A DNA stretch of 64,000 bases from Trochalopteron elliotii (Eukaryota > Chordata > Aves > Passeriformes > Leiothrichidae). The stretch covers positions 6,630,811 through 6,694,810 of the forward strand of contig JANPWX010000097.1 in assembly GCA_024734555.1 (NCBI GenBank), written 5' to 3'. The notes beneath the pieces were generated by a model, which did no database searches, was not told the origin of the DNA, and worked only from the letters and a program-made list of their open reading frames with translations. A program made the position numbers and the translations under genes. The first letter of the stretch is position 1. Every line of letters begins with the position of its first letter. This document shows, in pieces, positions 1 to 13,050 of this stretch.

Positions 1-625
1 GATGGGGGAGTGGGTAGAGCCCTGCTAGCACAGCAGCCCTGCAGACTTGCCTGCTCTGTGTAGGCAGAGAACTGACACTGGTGAGGGGGATTGCCAGTGT
101 AGCACAAACCACTAAGTCAGAGTCCATTGGCTGTCCTGGTCTGCAGCCAGCAGCAGAGGAAAACTGTTCCCAGACCATGGTATCCAACAGAATCTCTGCA
201 GCTGTGTGGTGAAAACTAATGCAGACTCCAGACCTGTCCACAGGAAGTCCCAAGCCAGATGGGCTGCTTGCATCCTTCATTTCTACTGTCTCTTTTTCCT
301 TCTCCCACTAACAAACCAAAGCTTTTAAATCCCTCCCTGCAGTCTCATAGCTCAGGCTGCATCTGCTCTCTGGGCTGTGGCACTGTTGCTCTGCTATCTG
401 CCTCCTGGAGATGAGTTCCCAGGGAGAAGGTGAAAGGATAGCCAGTCAGCATGGACTGTGCTTGCCCACCACCACAGCACCGCTCAGGTGGCAGCCAAAG
501 GCCTGCACCAGTGATGTCTCATGGAGGGAGATACTTCATCTGGATTGCTTCGTCTCCTCCCCCTGCCCTGCTCCACAGTCTTCTTAATGTCAGGTTTTCT
601 GGAGGTGCAGAAAAAAGACGGAAGG

Positions 626-663
626 GTCTAAGCTAGGGTTGAAGAGTCTAAGTTAGGGTTAGT
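626..663 (+). repeat. Imperfect tandem duplication containing TTAGGGTTAG
   Basis: Two copies of a roughly 19-nt unit, GTCTAAGCTAGGGTTGAA and GTCTAAGTTAGGGTTAGTG, separated by a short joint. The second holds a telomere-like TTAGGGTTAG. It is too short to be an interstitial telomere array. Confidence 0.6.
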
Positions 664-920
664 GACCTTCCCTTTCAGGATATGCACAGACAACCATGCG
701 GAATCCCTTTTCTGCATGGACTCAGTTGGCAGCTGCCTCTGCCTGTGTTCCATGGGGTGCCAGGAGGGTGAAGGCTGGGCCACACAAGCTGCTCACCACA
801 ATTTCATGAGCAGTTGTCCCAAGTGTCCAGCAAGAATCACTGCACAGGTGTCAGAACAGAGCACCAGCCTTCCAGGGATGTGGTGCAAGAGAGTTAAACT
901 CATGTATTTTCCTCTTTTAG

Positions 921-1113
921 GTTTTATTCAAACTTCTTTTGGGCAGTGCTAAATTTGGAGAAGCTGCCTTATTCCTGTCTGTGTTAGCTGTCTTCAACGT
1001 CCTCTTCGTTACCTGTATTCCTGTCATCCTTTATTTTACCAAAGTGGAGTACTGGAGCTCTTTTGACATCATTCCTTGGGGGAACCTCTGCGGATTTTCA
1101 ATTCTCTTATTGA
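921..1113 (+). CDS. SLC35F3: SLC35F3 coding exon, third from last
   Basis: Polypyrimidine tract and ..TTTTAG acceptor at 911-920, donor A|GTGAGT at 1113/1114. It is 193 nt and ends in phase 1. It encodes VLFKLLLGSAKFGEAALF onward through YFTKVEYWSSFDIIPWGN to FSILLL, covering one full transmembrane helix and the start of the next. Confidence 0.93.
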
Positions 1114-4018
1114 GTGAGTAGATGAGGGGGCTCTCACACTGCTCAGGGTGGAGGAGGGTGCCAGAAACTGGCCACTGGTGGAAACTGCAAGCCTTTCCCA
1201 TACTGGAACTGTTGTCCCTTCTTCTCAACATAATTATTAGCTTGAGATATTATGAGAGGGCCCATTCCTAGGGCAATGTAGACCTTGCTTCTGCTGTTAT
1301 TACCACACCAAAATACTGTGTCTCTCTCTAGAAGGTGCTGTGGGATTAAATTGTAAATCTTGTCCTACCTCCTACTCATGAACTCTGTGTGACAGAGACA
1401 GGCAACAGTTGCCCGTGCTGTGATGGAAGCAGCCCTGCTGGAAGGGCATTACCTGGGGCTCATCAGCATCCCCACAGCAAGGTTAGGCCAGCCCAGTCAA
1501 GGCCAATGCCTCTGCTGCCTGCAGTAATTGCTAATTGCTACTCCTAAAGAGGAGGAAACTTTTGAAAATGTAGTGTTGCACAGTGATGGACATTTTGATA
1601 GGTGGCAGTCCTCTCTCCTGCTGCCACTGCTATGCCACCAAAGGAGCCCAGCAGGGAGGACTGCCAATCTAAGTTTTAAGGGTTACCAGAAACATGATGT
1701 TGTTCATTGTTAAACTAGGTGTGTTGACTTGCTGCCACAGTTGGTCCCTAAACTGGATGTTAGAATCCCCTCTCCTAAAACATTAATTTCTGCTGGAAAG
1801 AGCTCTTCTCTACCCTTGTCTTGAGTCCCATCTCCTTTTACCCTGAACAATCACAACTCCAGAAGTACTTCCAGGTTGCTTATCAGTGGACTCAGTGGAA
1901 GGTGTCTGTAAGGAAGTGGTGCAGAACTTGGCAAGCAATTCCAGGCATGTGCAATACTTGGATACTACTGGAAGACAGTTGAAGTCCCAGCTCCCAACAA
2001 GCTCAGTATTGGCAAGGCTCTCCTGACTCTGCTAAAGCTGATCGCCTTAAAACAAGGGTGAATTTGATCCAAAGCAATTATTAATTTGTCATGAAACACC
2101 CCACAAACTGCCTATGGTATTACAATGGAATGATATTATAATCATTCCATAGTAATGATACCATAATTTCATGGTATGAAATTATATTTAGCAAGTTCCT
2201 GCCTGAAAGAGGGCTAGGTTTATAGCAACTTCCACCTGCAACTGGAGGCAGGTTTTCTACAAAAAACCACCCAGACAGAAGCTCCTGTTCCACTGAAATC
2301 TCTCAAATGAAGAGTGTTAAGTCTTTCAGCAGGGCCAAGGGGATCACTGGATCAATATAAAGAGTGGGAATTACTGCACATGACACTGAGAGACAGGCTG
2401 TACCCAACACCCACCCTGATCCTGCCACTGGACTCCAGAGAGATACAGAGTTCCCCAGAAACAGCAATGTCTCAGGCAGGTGGGCATGCAGCAGACAGAG
2501 CTTTGTCCTCTGGTATCTTCAGGAAAAACAAGAAGTTGATGTACCCTTTATTTGAACAACAAATAGAGTAATAAAGCGTGTTTCAAGTGACATTCCTTCT
2601 GCCTGATTTCACTGTACTAAAAGACATTTTTCTTTCCTTCATCAGCATTCAATATTCTACTAAATTTTGGGATTGCTATTACCTACCCCACCTTGATTTC
2701 TCTTGGAATTGTACTGAGCGTCCCAGTGAATGCAGGTAAGATTTTCTGTCTTTTGCATCTTAATGAATACATTAAATCTGTGGCCTTTCAAATACACAGC
2801 AGGGATAAAAGAAAATAGATTTATTAAACATGTTTTGCACCTTCTCTCGAAGACTGATAGAGATAACACTGATTAAAAAATTATTCTATATGTATTGTAT
2901 AATATTACATGAATATTCATAATCCCTAAAATTGTTTTTTAAATTACTGTCTGAAGAAGCCTGCATACTGAAAAACAAAGTAGATTTGAAGACATTCATC
3001 TCTGGGCTGGAATAAAAACCTATGGATAAAGCAGAAATCAGTTCTTAATGATTTCTTCAAGGCAGGCTTAACACTTAATTCAAACAAATAGAATTGCTTA
3101 CATTTTAGAGCAGATAGGTACTAGTAACTCTGCTTGCCTTGGTAAATAACATTGCGGGTGTTCATCATCAAGAACACTGGACAATTCAATTTTGGACATG
3201 GCCTGGTACATTTCTCTGACAGTTTTTCTGAAATCTAGTGAAAGCCAAGAAACCGCAGAGTCTGAGAGGACTGGCCAGGGGAGTGCAGACACAACCCCAA
3301 CCTAAAGCAGCTCCTAAAACCCAGAATGCTCAGCTGGTGCCACAGTACAGGTGGCAGCTCCCAGCTTCATGCTGAGAAAGTGCACACAGAGCTGGGCACT
3401 GCTTTGGCAGATTTGGTTCCCAAAAGGTGTGATCCCTCCAGAGTGTGTGGATGGCTCAGCCCGGGCAGGGTTTCTTACTTCACAGGGCACTCAGGGTGAC
3501 AAGAAAAATTTGCAATCAGGAGCTGCTGTGCAGGGAAGGGAAATGCCCCTTTCATTGTGTCCCTGCACCTCAGCAGGAGTTCCTGTGCTGTTGGTGGACA
3601 TACCCTGCTGTGTGCTCAACCAGCAGGAGACAGAGCTCCTGCAACCATTGCCTCCATGGCCATGTTCTCCCGCTACAGCCAGCCCTCTGAGCTGGGGAGG
3701 TGAGGGGGAGGGAAGGGGATTCTGTCCTAATGTCTTTTCCCATGTAATAACACCCATTCAATGTTCCACACAGTTGTTGATCACTACACGAGTGAAATTG
3801 TCTTCAATAGTGTCCGAGTAATTGCCATCATCATTATTGGCCTGGGCTTCCTCCTGTTGCTCTTGCCAGAGGAGTGGGATGTCTGGGTAATAAAGCTCCT
3901 CACACGTCTCAAAGTCCGGAAGAAGGAAGAAATTCCCGAAGGGAATGGAGACATTGCTTCAGGACTGCCTAATAAAAGCCGGAGAACTCGCCCTTCCATG
4001 TCATCCTTTGCTCATTAA
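921..4018 (+). CDS. SLC35F3: SLC35F3, 3' part of gene (last three coding exons)
   Basis: Three exons, 921-1113, 2646-2735 and 3774-4018, encode the C-terminal part of a SLC35F-family multi-pass transporter; earlier exons lie before the window. Junction phases agree: TTG A|CA gives Thr and GCA G|TT gives Val. The translation has hydrophobic helices around ALFLSVLAVFNVLFV, FGIAITYPTLISLGIVLSV and VIAIIIIGLGFLLLLLPEEW, followed by a basic cytosolic tail (KLLTRLKVRKKEE) ending in SMSSFAH. These match SLC35F3 as I know it rather than the paralogue SLC35F4, and the COA6-TARBP1 neighbours support this. The family belongs to the drug/metabolite transporter superfamily; thiamine transport has been proposed for SLC35F3. 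Product assignment is from recognition; no alignment was run. Confidence 0.93.
2112..2185. repeat. Two adjacent palindromes in SLC35F3 intron
   Basis: ATGGAATGAT (2125-2134) and ATCATTCCAT (2141-2150) are perfect inverted arms around a 6-nt centre. The flanks extend the pairing (TATGGTAT..TAC against GTA..ATACCATA with a 3-nt insertion). Immediately after, ATAATTTCAT (2163-2172) and ATGAAATTAT (2176-2185) form a second perfect hairpin with a GGT loop. Confidence 0.85.
2646..2735 (+). CDS. SLC35F3: SLC35F3 coding exon, second from last
   Basis: Acceptor ..TTCATCAG|CA and donor GCAG|GTAAGA. It is 90 nt, with 2 nt completing the previous codon and 1 nt carried over. It encodes FNILLNFGIAITYPTLIS and the following helix to SVPVNA. 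Confidence 0.93.
3774..4018 (+). CDS. SLC35F3: SLC35F3 terminal coding exon
   Basis: Acceptor ..TTCCACACAG|TTGTTGAT; TAA stop at 4016-4018. It encodes 81 residues: VVDHYTSEIVFNSVRVIA, a long Ile/Leu-rich helix, the PEEWDVWVIKLLTRLKVRKK boundary motif, and a Ser/Arg-rich cytosolic tail. Confidence 0.94.
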
Positions 4019-5450
4019 ATGCTCTTTTTACCAAAACTTTGTGGTTAACGTTACATATGATGATGCAAAGGTCTTTTCTTGGGAAGAAGCACACCTGTCC
4101 AACACGGTGTACATACCTGTACAGTTTTGATATGATCACCATCTAAAGCATCGAGTCTTGGCATGTCCAGTTTGCTTGTACTTTTTTCACATCTGATCTT
4201 TCACTTAAGTAGTACACTGAAAAAAACTGCAAACCAAGAACCTCTCTTCTCTTTTTAAATGAATGTAATATATAGTCAAAATATATTTGCATAGGTTATT
4301 TTAAAGAATGACTTTCATGAAAAGCAGGGCAGACATTTTGTACATTAGGTACTGAATGATGCATTGCACACTGTGATTTAAAAGAAACAAATGCTATGCT
4401 ACATCACATGTTTATTTTTGACCAGAGCTGTACTTTGAAAGTTTTCAAGGAGCAAAAAAAAAAGGGAATCTTTTTGGGGACGGGAAGATGGGATGGAAGA
4501 GTGGGAGGAAGATTTAGAAATCACTCTATGTAGATGAGCGCATGTTGCGCTGCAAACAGGGAAAATTCAAGCGCAAAAAATGCTTGCACTAAAGCATAGA
4601 GAGAAAGCAGTCTAGAGCCCAATCTCCTTATTCTGCATACGACTGTAGTCCACGTTTAAAATCATGCAAGAGAAATCCAGTGCCTTCTACAGAACTCTTG
4701 TCTTTATCCACGCAGAACCAGGTCCTGCTGCGAGGCACTTGCAAAGGCAGGGCTCAGGTTTGTGGCCCCAGAGGACCCCAAATTCCCACTGACATCAGGA
4801 CGTGCCTCCCGTACACGCTGTGGCTTCTGTGGGAGCGTGGGGCCCAGGGGACTGCAAGTTCGAGCGCAGGAGACCTGGTTCTCTTCTCACTTCACAGGTT
4901 TTACCCCTGTGTGGAGCTGCGCTTGATTAATGCCAATGTGAGGAAGGGGAAATCTTGGCCATGTGTGGGACAATCCGACCGAAAATGATCAAAGGGGCTG
5001 GCAAGAGCGTGGTTGCTGATGTACAGTCTGAGAGCATGGACTAAGGGGGTGAATCGCCAATTGCTTTTACTCCATAATTGTGAGTGTTAAGAGTTAAAAA
5101 TGTAAGATATTTACATCAAATGTAACACTTTTTATGAAACTTGTAAGCACCAGGATGTTTACTTACGCGATTTTGGTTCGCCATTAAATTTCTATCTGTG
5201 ATAGATCACATGCTATGTAAAAAGGGGGGGGAAAGGTTATAGTTTACTATTTTTGAAGTTTACATTGTTGCATACAAAATTAAAGGTGTTCTTTTGAACT
5301 GCTGCCATAGCCTAAGGTCCCTGCTACCACTGAGGTCCTCTTTGTCTCAGGCAGGGGTGGCATCCACTTCAAAACATTTTAGCAAATCAACTTCGGATTC
5401 CATTATCTGTTTGGCAAAGCTAAATAATAAAAGATTTTAAACTCAGCCTC
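4019..5450 (+). other. SLC35F3: SLC35F3 3' UTR (probable extent)
   Basis: Non-coding DNA directly after the stop codon. A canonical AATAAA is at 5426-5431, and weaker ATTAAA-like sites lie near 5185 and 5278. The true end needs transcript data; 5450 is inferred from the AATAAA position. Confidence 0.5.
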
Positions 5451-8400
5451 AGTAAATCCTATCCTTTTCCTTCTCTGGACTGAACCTTTATTGCAGTTCT
5501 GCTGTGGGTAGTATTAGTGTGATCAGAAGGGAGAGACATGAAAAAAGTAACCAAGACTGCATCTCAAGGCACTGCTAACGTGTCTGTCCATGACAGCAAA
5601 GTCTGCTCTACACTACCTGCACAAATCCATCTAGAGGGATGCTGTTAGGCATCAGGCAGGAAACAGACATCCAGCAGAAGTAGACCAAAGGAAAAATTGA
5701 TCTTTGAATGCATCAGTGAGCAGCCATACATGCATATGCTAACGGGTATTTAGGGCCATGTGTGGGGCATGATTTTGTAACATTAATTGTGAATTAATAA
5801 CCAGGCCCTAGTCCAGGCTGTATGCTTGTCCCCACCATATTGCTCGATGACCAGACACTAAAGACTTGCTAACAGAGATTATACCCCTGAATTTTTATAT
5901 CTATTTCTTTGGGAAGAGGAGGGTAAAGGCACAAGACAGGAGCACAGGTACAGCTCCAATAACTGCATTGAAAGGCACACATAGAACTTGACCTCAAAAC
6001 TCCCAGATTCAAGTTTATTCCATCTTCGGACAAATTATTTTGTCATCCTTGAGGATGTCATCCTCCCCAAGCCTCCTCTCTGAGCAAGGCCAGAGAAGAA
6101 TATATAAGCAGTCCTTCCATTTTCCATAGTCCCACAAAGTGGAATTTTCTGTGATCTCCACACTTCATTTTCTTGTGTGTTTGATGCAGTCTCTAAGTAT
6201 TCAAAAGGCTCCAAATGCCATCTTAAAAACTGCAACTAATGTGTGTTTTTAAACCAAAGGGAAGCAGGTATTTTAGCATTCAGTATGGATTGTGGGGGAA
6301 TTTATGCACCAGAATGGACAGCAGCATTAGTAAAACTGTGATTTACCAAATGCAACTAACTCATCGCTTTCTGTTGGCTCATCCTTCTTGAGAACAGGCT
6401 AAACACATGTGAGGGGCTGGGATTTCAAACAGCACTTCAGAAACCATCTCTCTTCTGAGTGGGAACTGTGCAGACTAGATTACCCATGTGAAGCAGTTCT
6501 GAGCTAGCCATATTAACTAGGTGGAATTACCTACATCTTTTCAGGCAACACCTTGCCCTAAGCATAAACACCTGACTTGACAGTAAGCCACTGGGGAGAA
6601 AAACCTTCCAGACAGTGAAGTCCAGGATGTGATTAGGAGAACTAGAATGCAGCATGACCATACAGTATATGTGCGCATCTCTAAATGCCAAAGCATCACA
6701 GATCTGAAGCTGAGGAATGAAAAGAACTGGAGTTGTTGGATTTCACCAGAAGGACAAGCCAGAGCAAACACCTCTGAGAAGGCATTGGATGTAACCAGGC
6801 CACCCTTCAGGTGAAGGCAAGATTAAATTTCTGATTGTGAAAAGATGCCCAGGACAAATTCAGTGCCTTGGAGAGGAGGGCTGAGCTGTGGCAGACTCTT
6901 CTGCTTGCCTTCAGAGGAGGAAGCACTGTGTGCAATCTCTGCAGCAGTCTGTGAGTCAGACCTGCTGCTGCCCTGTATGGACCCCACATTGCCCTGCAGG
7001 GCCATACCTGCTCTGCAGCACAGATCCACACAAGCCTGGAATTAGCACTTTTAGCCCACCATTGGCCACCTTGAAACTCCACCTTAGGCAGAACTGCAGG
7101 TTCCTCCCTCCAGCATGAGGCTTCTTCATATGTCTCTGAAGCTGACCTCCTGTATCATCATTGTGCATCTCCTGCCCTCACAGAGCACTGCCAGCCACAG
7201 GTGTGCACCCTTGTTCAAGGACTAGTAACTTTCTGCCCCAGCTTAGCTCTCAAAGTGTCCAGTAACCATCCAGTGGGCTTGTTATAACAGCCAGTTGAGA
7301 AAAAAAAAATCTCAGAAAAGCAAAGAGCATCACCAGACCTCATTGCAGCTGCTGGCTTTCACTGCTGCACAATACAGCAGTGAGAGGGCACAGCAGTCCT
7401 CCTCTTGCCTTGTGTGCCTTTGTCCTTGTCCTGTTGTCTCCTGATGCTACTTTTGAAATAATTTTTATTGCATCTCTCCACAGTGATTGCATGAGCCTTT
7501 TATCAGCAAATGGGTCAGAGATGGGCTTATGTTAAAAAGCTTTTCCTGATCTTCTGTCTAGAATGGCTGTATTCATATCAGTAGTCTTCAAAAAACAGCC
7601 ATGAAGGGCAGAAATCCAACCACAATAATCAACAGATGAACAAAAGACACTGAAACCAGTATGCAGCTTAACTGTTCTGGGAGCTGAGGGTAGACCAGCA
7701 GGACCTATAGATCACCAAGTTCTGGGGCTGAATTGATGTTTCCTGTGAGCTAGGGAACAAATCTCCCATCCCCAGCTCTCCAGAACAATCTAAAACAAAA
7801 CCAATGCAATATTGACCTGGTCAGAGTTACTAAAGATACTTTACCTTCAACTTACAGAGAAGGCAGCATGACCAGGCTGACACCATTTCTGGTCAAAAAC
7901 CTGTCTGTTATGGTGTCTGCAGGCCCAAAAACAAACAGAGAAGTCAAGGTCTCCCTGTGCAGTGAGTGAATATGAAAGCTAGATAGATTTGCATTGCTCT
8001 GGATCATATTCCAAATAAACTCACAAATGTGCACAACTGAAACTCATGAAAACATCCTCCTCTTCACTGAAAAGGATGTAGATTCTCCAGCCCTTCAGAA
8101 GCTCTAGGAACAGCACCAGCCACCTTGTCTTGGCTGTGTGGGCTCAGACAGCAGCCTGGGACTGGGCATTTCTTCAAGGAAGGGGGAAAGAAAAGCAGCC
8201 AGAAATAATGCAGCACATGTGAATCAGAAGCACAGGAGAGCTGCTGATAAAATCAGAAATAAATGCCTTTTGTGAAACACCTTCCAGGGCAAGATGCCCA
8301 CCTGTCCATTGCAATGACTCCAGTTTGAAGAAACAGAGTCTGTGCACATGCTGTAAATCCATAAACTACAGCAAGTTTGGCTCCATGTCCCCTGCTTGTA

Positions 8401-8859
8401 CTGCAGAAAGGATGGAGTTTTAAGGCCACCAAAACTGAGTTATTCCTTGGTAAAGGCCAAGGCTGAGAAGCTTCCTTCACAGTCCAGTCCTCATGCATGC
8501 AGAAACTGCCTCCAGAAACGGATTTTGATGGATGAGATTAATTACCTCATAATTATTAAAGGAGAAGCAATCAGATTCTCTTCTTTCGCTGGTATGTTCT
8601 AGGGCATTTTTATAATAATCTGCACCTTGTGCAGAAGTTCTGAACATTAAAAAGGAAGTAAGAAAAAAAGAGCATAAAGATCTTATGACCTGCAGCCTAA
8701 AAATCTTCTAAGGGGAAATCAAACTCTTAAGGACAGAACCAGTATCTCAAACTAATGTTTCTGAAAATAATAAACCTTATACTTTTCTACCTGAAACTCT
8801 GCTAGAAGGATCTTCATATATGCACAAGATCACTTTAAAGAAGATGGCAATTGGTATTT

Positions 8860-8888
8860 ATCCGAGTATTTTACAGATATACTCGGAT
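8860..8888. repeat. 10-bp inverted repeat
   Basis: ATCCGAGTAT (8860-8869) and ATACTCGGAT (8879-8888) are exact reverse complements around a 9-nt loop. Confidence 0.8.
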
Positions 8889-9762
8889 GCAAACAACCTC
8901 TCACGAGTGAAGAGTGGAACTTCTAAGCAATAGTTACAATTCTGGAAAAGGCTTAAACCTGAGAGGTTGTGGAGCTCACATTAGCAATGTACTTAGGGAC
9001 TTGTGATATGCAATTTTTCTACAATGACCTAGAGACAGTTCTTTAATCCTACTGCTGAAGCAGATGATCCCTTCAGAAGAGAAATCGAATTTTCCAGCTC
9101 TTTATCCACAGATCTTTATCCTTCCTCTTCTAGATTCAGTGCCCCTAACATCTCAAGATAGTCACCAGTGCATTGATTGGGAGCAACAGCAATCAAAGAG
9201 CTATTTTGCTGTTTGGCTACATGACTGTGACAGATCCCCTCTCAGTGTTAGTCTCTTGAATCAGTAAAAAAGTATTGTCAGTAAAGGGTTTTTTGGACCA
9301 ATCATTGGATCAATCAGTGACCAAGAAGACTGGCCTCAGCACAGCTCCTTTGGTAATCTCTCTCCTTTTGAACAATAATTTTTTCCTGCTATTTCCTGCC
9401 TGTTACTAAGCCACAAGAAATTGTCCTTTTATTCACAGTAGCTTCATTTCTTTGGTAAGAGGCATCATTAAAAATACTTCCAAAATCTAAGTGAAATGTT
9501 TCTGAGTATCTCAAAAAACGAGCCAAGAGAAGTCTGCAGAAAGTCATCCATCCTTCAGACTCCTTTTAACATACAAGGACAAGTCAACTGAGAGACTGAG
9601 ACTTCAGCAACGTTTTGTCTTTCCTTAAGGGAGGGCTTTCTTGCCTACCTTCCACAGAATACTTACACCAAAACTCCAGATTCTGCATATACCCATGGCT
9701 GACTTAGAAGATTCTTGAATTAAGACCTGGATTCTTGTGAGTTACAAGCAGCAGAATTTGTT

Positions 9763-9813
9763 AATACTTCAAAAATGTGAACTTGTCAATACTTCCAAAA
9801 ATGTGAACTTGTC
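9763..9813 (+). repeat. Tandem duplication, two copies of about 25 nt
   Basis: Copy 1 (9763-9787) and copy 2 (9788-9813) share AATACTTC(C)AAAAATGTGAACTTGTC and differ by one inserted C. This is a simple local duplication. Confidence 0.85.
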
Positions 9814-11179
9814 TTCCCTGGCTATGAGCATATATTATGGGCCAGTGAATGTAGCTTTCCAGTCTCCCAGCAATAGGTCGCACTGCCACTTTGGCTTCTG
9901 AAGCTGCCAAGCTTTTAATGACTGCAGCTTAGAAAACAGAGTAAGCTGCATAGTGGTCTCCTGGTGATTTTTTGCCAATTATACGTTTTAAATGCCTTCC
10001 TGACTTGTACACAAAGCATTGCTCTTTCATAGTATGATTTTGGATTTGGTCAAAGGCATGTCACTTGCTAACTTGGCTGCTAAGAAATTTGATATTGATC
10101 TTGGAAACAAATACCATGTTTGAGAACGATGCTGCCTTTGTGCATGTGTAAGCAATCCCATCTGGTACAGTACACCTACATTTCAGACAATGTTTATAGT
10201 GCACATAAGGTAACTGGTGCAGCTGATGAGTTATTAAATACAACATCTGAATGCAAGAATGCAAATGGGTATTTTATGAAAATATTTTAGGATATGCTTC
10301 AGTCTTAGAGAGAATGAGGAACCACTTTTTTCTTTAGTACATAACATGCCACAGAGATTTGAAGACATCCAGTTAAACTCAAAAGATGAGTTTTCCACTT
10401 CTAGTTACATACCTTTGAAAACTGAAGTCCACTTGTAGAACAGGCAGATTTCAAGCTTCCCATCTAGCTTTCTTGCAAAAAGCTGAGCATCAACATTGCT
10501 GCAAAGCAAACTTGTCTCATCCTTGGTCAGCTTGGAGAATTGCTAAGCAGGAGGCAACATAAGAGTGAGAATTAGTCAGTCTTCCCACCATCGCCCGCTT
10601 TTCCCAAAATACTCCCTTTTCTGTTTTCTCCCTTTCTAACAACTGAACAGAAATGGAATTCTGGCATTAAAAACAAGTGCCTACAAATAATGTAAATTAC
10701 TTCATCATCCTAAAAGAATCCAAAACCTACAGTTTTTGGGCTTTTTTCTGCACCATAATCACTACTTCTCAAGGTACCTAGTGATTTTCAGACCACACTC
10801 CACAGAGTAGTCCACTGATGTCCATGAGGGGTCACGAAGACAAGGAAAACCTTTGCTCAGCAGGCTTCAAATCACCAAACACAGGCCTGGAGAAGGGGAA
10901 GAATCACCATTCTGTCCATTCTTTCTCCTCTGTCTCCATATCAGCCTTACAGATGGCTCCTGATGAATGCACACAGCCAGCCCTCTGGTACACACGGAGC
11001 TGCACAGAAAGCTGGGACAGTGTCCCTACCTCTGTCCCTCCCCTGGTGTCCTAAGCCCTGGTGTGCTGCATCCTCTGTGTTCACTTCACATTGGCACTCC
11101 CTAGTGCAGGGATACTCATCGCAACACCCAGCACAGAGAGTCTTCTGAAGAAATCAAGTTTAGAATCCCAACACACAGT

Positions 11180-11206
11180 TAAAAAAAAAAAAAAAAAAAA
11201 AAAAAA
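11180..11206. repeat. Poly(A) homopolymer
   Basis: An uninterrupted run of about 27 A residues. It could be the tail of an old retroposed sequence, but I see no recognisable body upstream. Confidence 0.9.
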
Positions 11207-13050
11207 CAAACCCGCATGATAATCCGCATCTTAGGGATCTGGAGAACTAATCTGTGAAGACCATCCTACAAAAACTAGTTTTCTTTCTCCTCATACAATC
11301 CTCCTTCTTCATTAATACAGAGAGTTTTGCTTAAACTTTCATAAAAATAAATTTTTCAACCTCATTGCAAGTATAAGCATGCTATTGTTAAAAAGAAATT
11401 CACAGAAGTAAAACACAGAAAAACATATTATTTCTTCATGAAATAATGAAGAGCAGTGCTTTGCAGAAGGCCACAGAAACTAGAGTATACACTTCTAAAA
11501 TGTTTCAAATTTAAAATTACTATACGCAGTTCATGAGGCTTCTTTGTAATTTGCGCCTTTTTAATAATAAAACCAGGTAAAATAATTCATTGTAATGATT
11601 TTGGATTTTCATAATAACTTTAATTAACCAAGCAGAGCAAGGAACACTGTATGGCTATGAAATCAGAGAACAAAGTCGAACAACCACTCCGGAAAGGAGA
11701 TATGATCAAAAACAGTGCAAGTGAAAAAACAGAGAAAATTAAGTTTGGAACTGGAGTGACTCTAAACAAACGGACTGAGATGAAACAAGGGACAGTGAAA
11801 AGGACCAAAACTTACCAAAATGACTCCAATTCAAATCCCGAAATCAGGGAAGAAATGCAAGTAAAGGGAGAGGAGACAAATTTGAAGAAATGAAATGTAA
11901 CAAAAAGAAAGGAAAAAATTGCAAAACCAAGTGAAAACCATGAAAGTGAATGGGATGACAAGAAGTGCCAGTAAAAGGTGTTTAAGTTACATCTTTAAGG
12001 GACATTTATGAAGGAAGTTGGGTAGGTGGGAAAGAATCTTAATATATGGTTCTCTGGAACTATGTGTTTTTTAATTTTTTTTAAAAAAATCTTGTTATTC
12101 CACTACAGAATAAAATTCCCCAGGGTACTTCAGGTAAGATTTCTTTATTACTTCCAGCAAAATAAACAGTTCAACAAAGGGCTGTATTGCTTAAAGAACT
12201 CGTTTTTAAATTCAGTTCACTGAATATCTGTCATTGATAAGGATCATACATCAGAATATTGCAATGAAAGAAACAGAAATTAACTGAATTCCTGCTATAA
12301 GCACACAGCTACAGTACATCAAGGACCACTTCTATTATTGGTCATTGGGACACCTATAATATACTAATTGCTTCCAACGTAAAAGGAGAAATCATTATAG
12401 CTACAAATGAAGAATTTGCTGGGCAAATTTCAATTAAATACTGGGTTAGTATGGCTGTAGGTGAGGAGTGAGCTGTTGGGCATTAACTAGAAGGCAAAGC
12501 ACACTCAGTGCCCTATCCCAATTAGCAAGAACAGGCACAAAAGAGCTTGAGAGCTGAACTACTGCATAAACATCACGATTGACTTCAGCACACTGCTGAG
12601 AAGGGTTTCAGTGGGAAATTGGCATCTATTTCTTTAACATGTATCTCACTATCTGCTAAATGGAAATGTAATTCAAAGGCTTCAACTGTGGCAACTAGCA
12701 CACCTAACAAATCTGGATTTTTTTCTCCCATCTTTCTATAACATTAGCCTATTACTATAAACATCCCATTCATTACTCCCTGAGCACATTTCTGAAAACA
12801 AAAGACTAAAGATAAATACTTAGAATTGGCTAACTAGCAACAAAAAACCTCCACCCTCTTATAGACAGCAGTTTAACCAAATGGAAATATTGCCATTAAA
12901 AATTTATTATCTGAATCTATGGTTTTTTTATTCATGCACTTTCTAAAACCATATCACTAAATTTCCCTAATATCCATTACACAGGGTTATTTACAATTGT
13001 CTCCAGTGAGTACTTTTCGGGCTACAGGTCATTAAAGAATAAACTATTTA

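Larger units (their letters stand above)
5451..11175. other. Intergenic interval, no gene recognised (proximal part)
   Basis: The ORFs here are short and unspliced, with no recognisable protein family. I found a short inverted repeat at 8860-8888 and a 25/26-nt tandem duplication at 9763-9813. No CR1, LTR or RNA gene was recognised by eye. Confidence 0.6.

Noticed and set aside
3351..3821. 156-codon ORF before the last SLC35F3 exon
   Set aside because: It lies in the intron in a different frame from exon 3774-4018 and has no recognisable domain.
11651..11893. 80-codon Lys/Glu-rich ORF
   Set aside because: Composition reflects A-rich DNA; no homologue recognised and no transcript signal.
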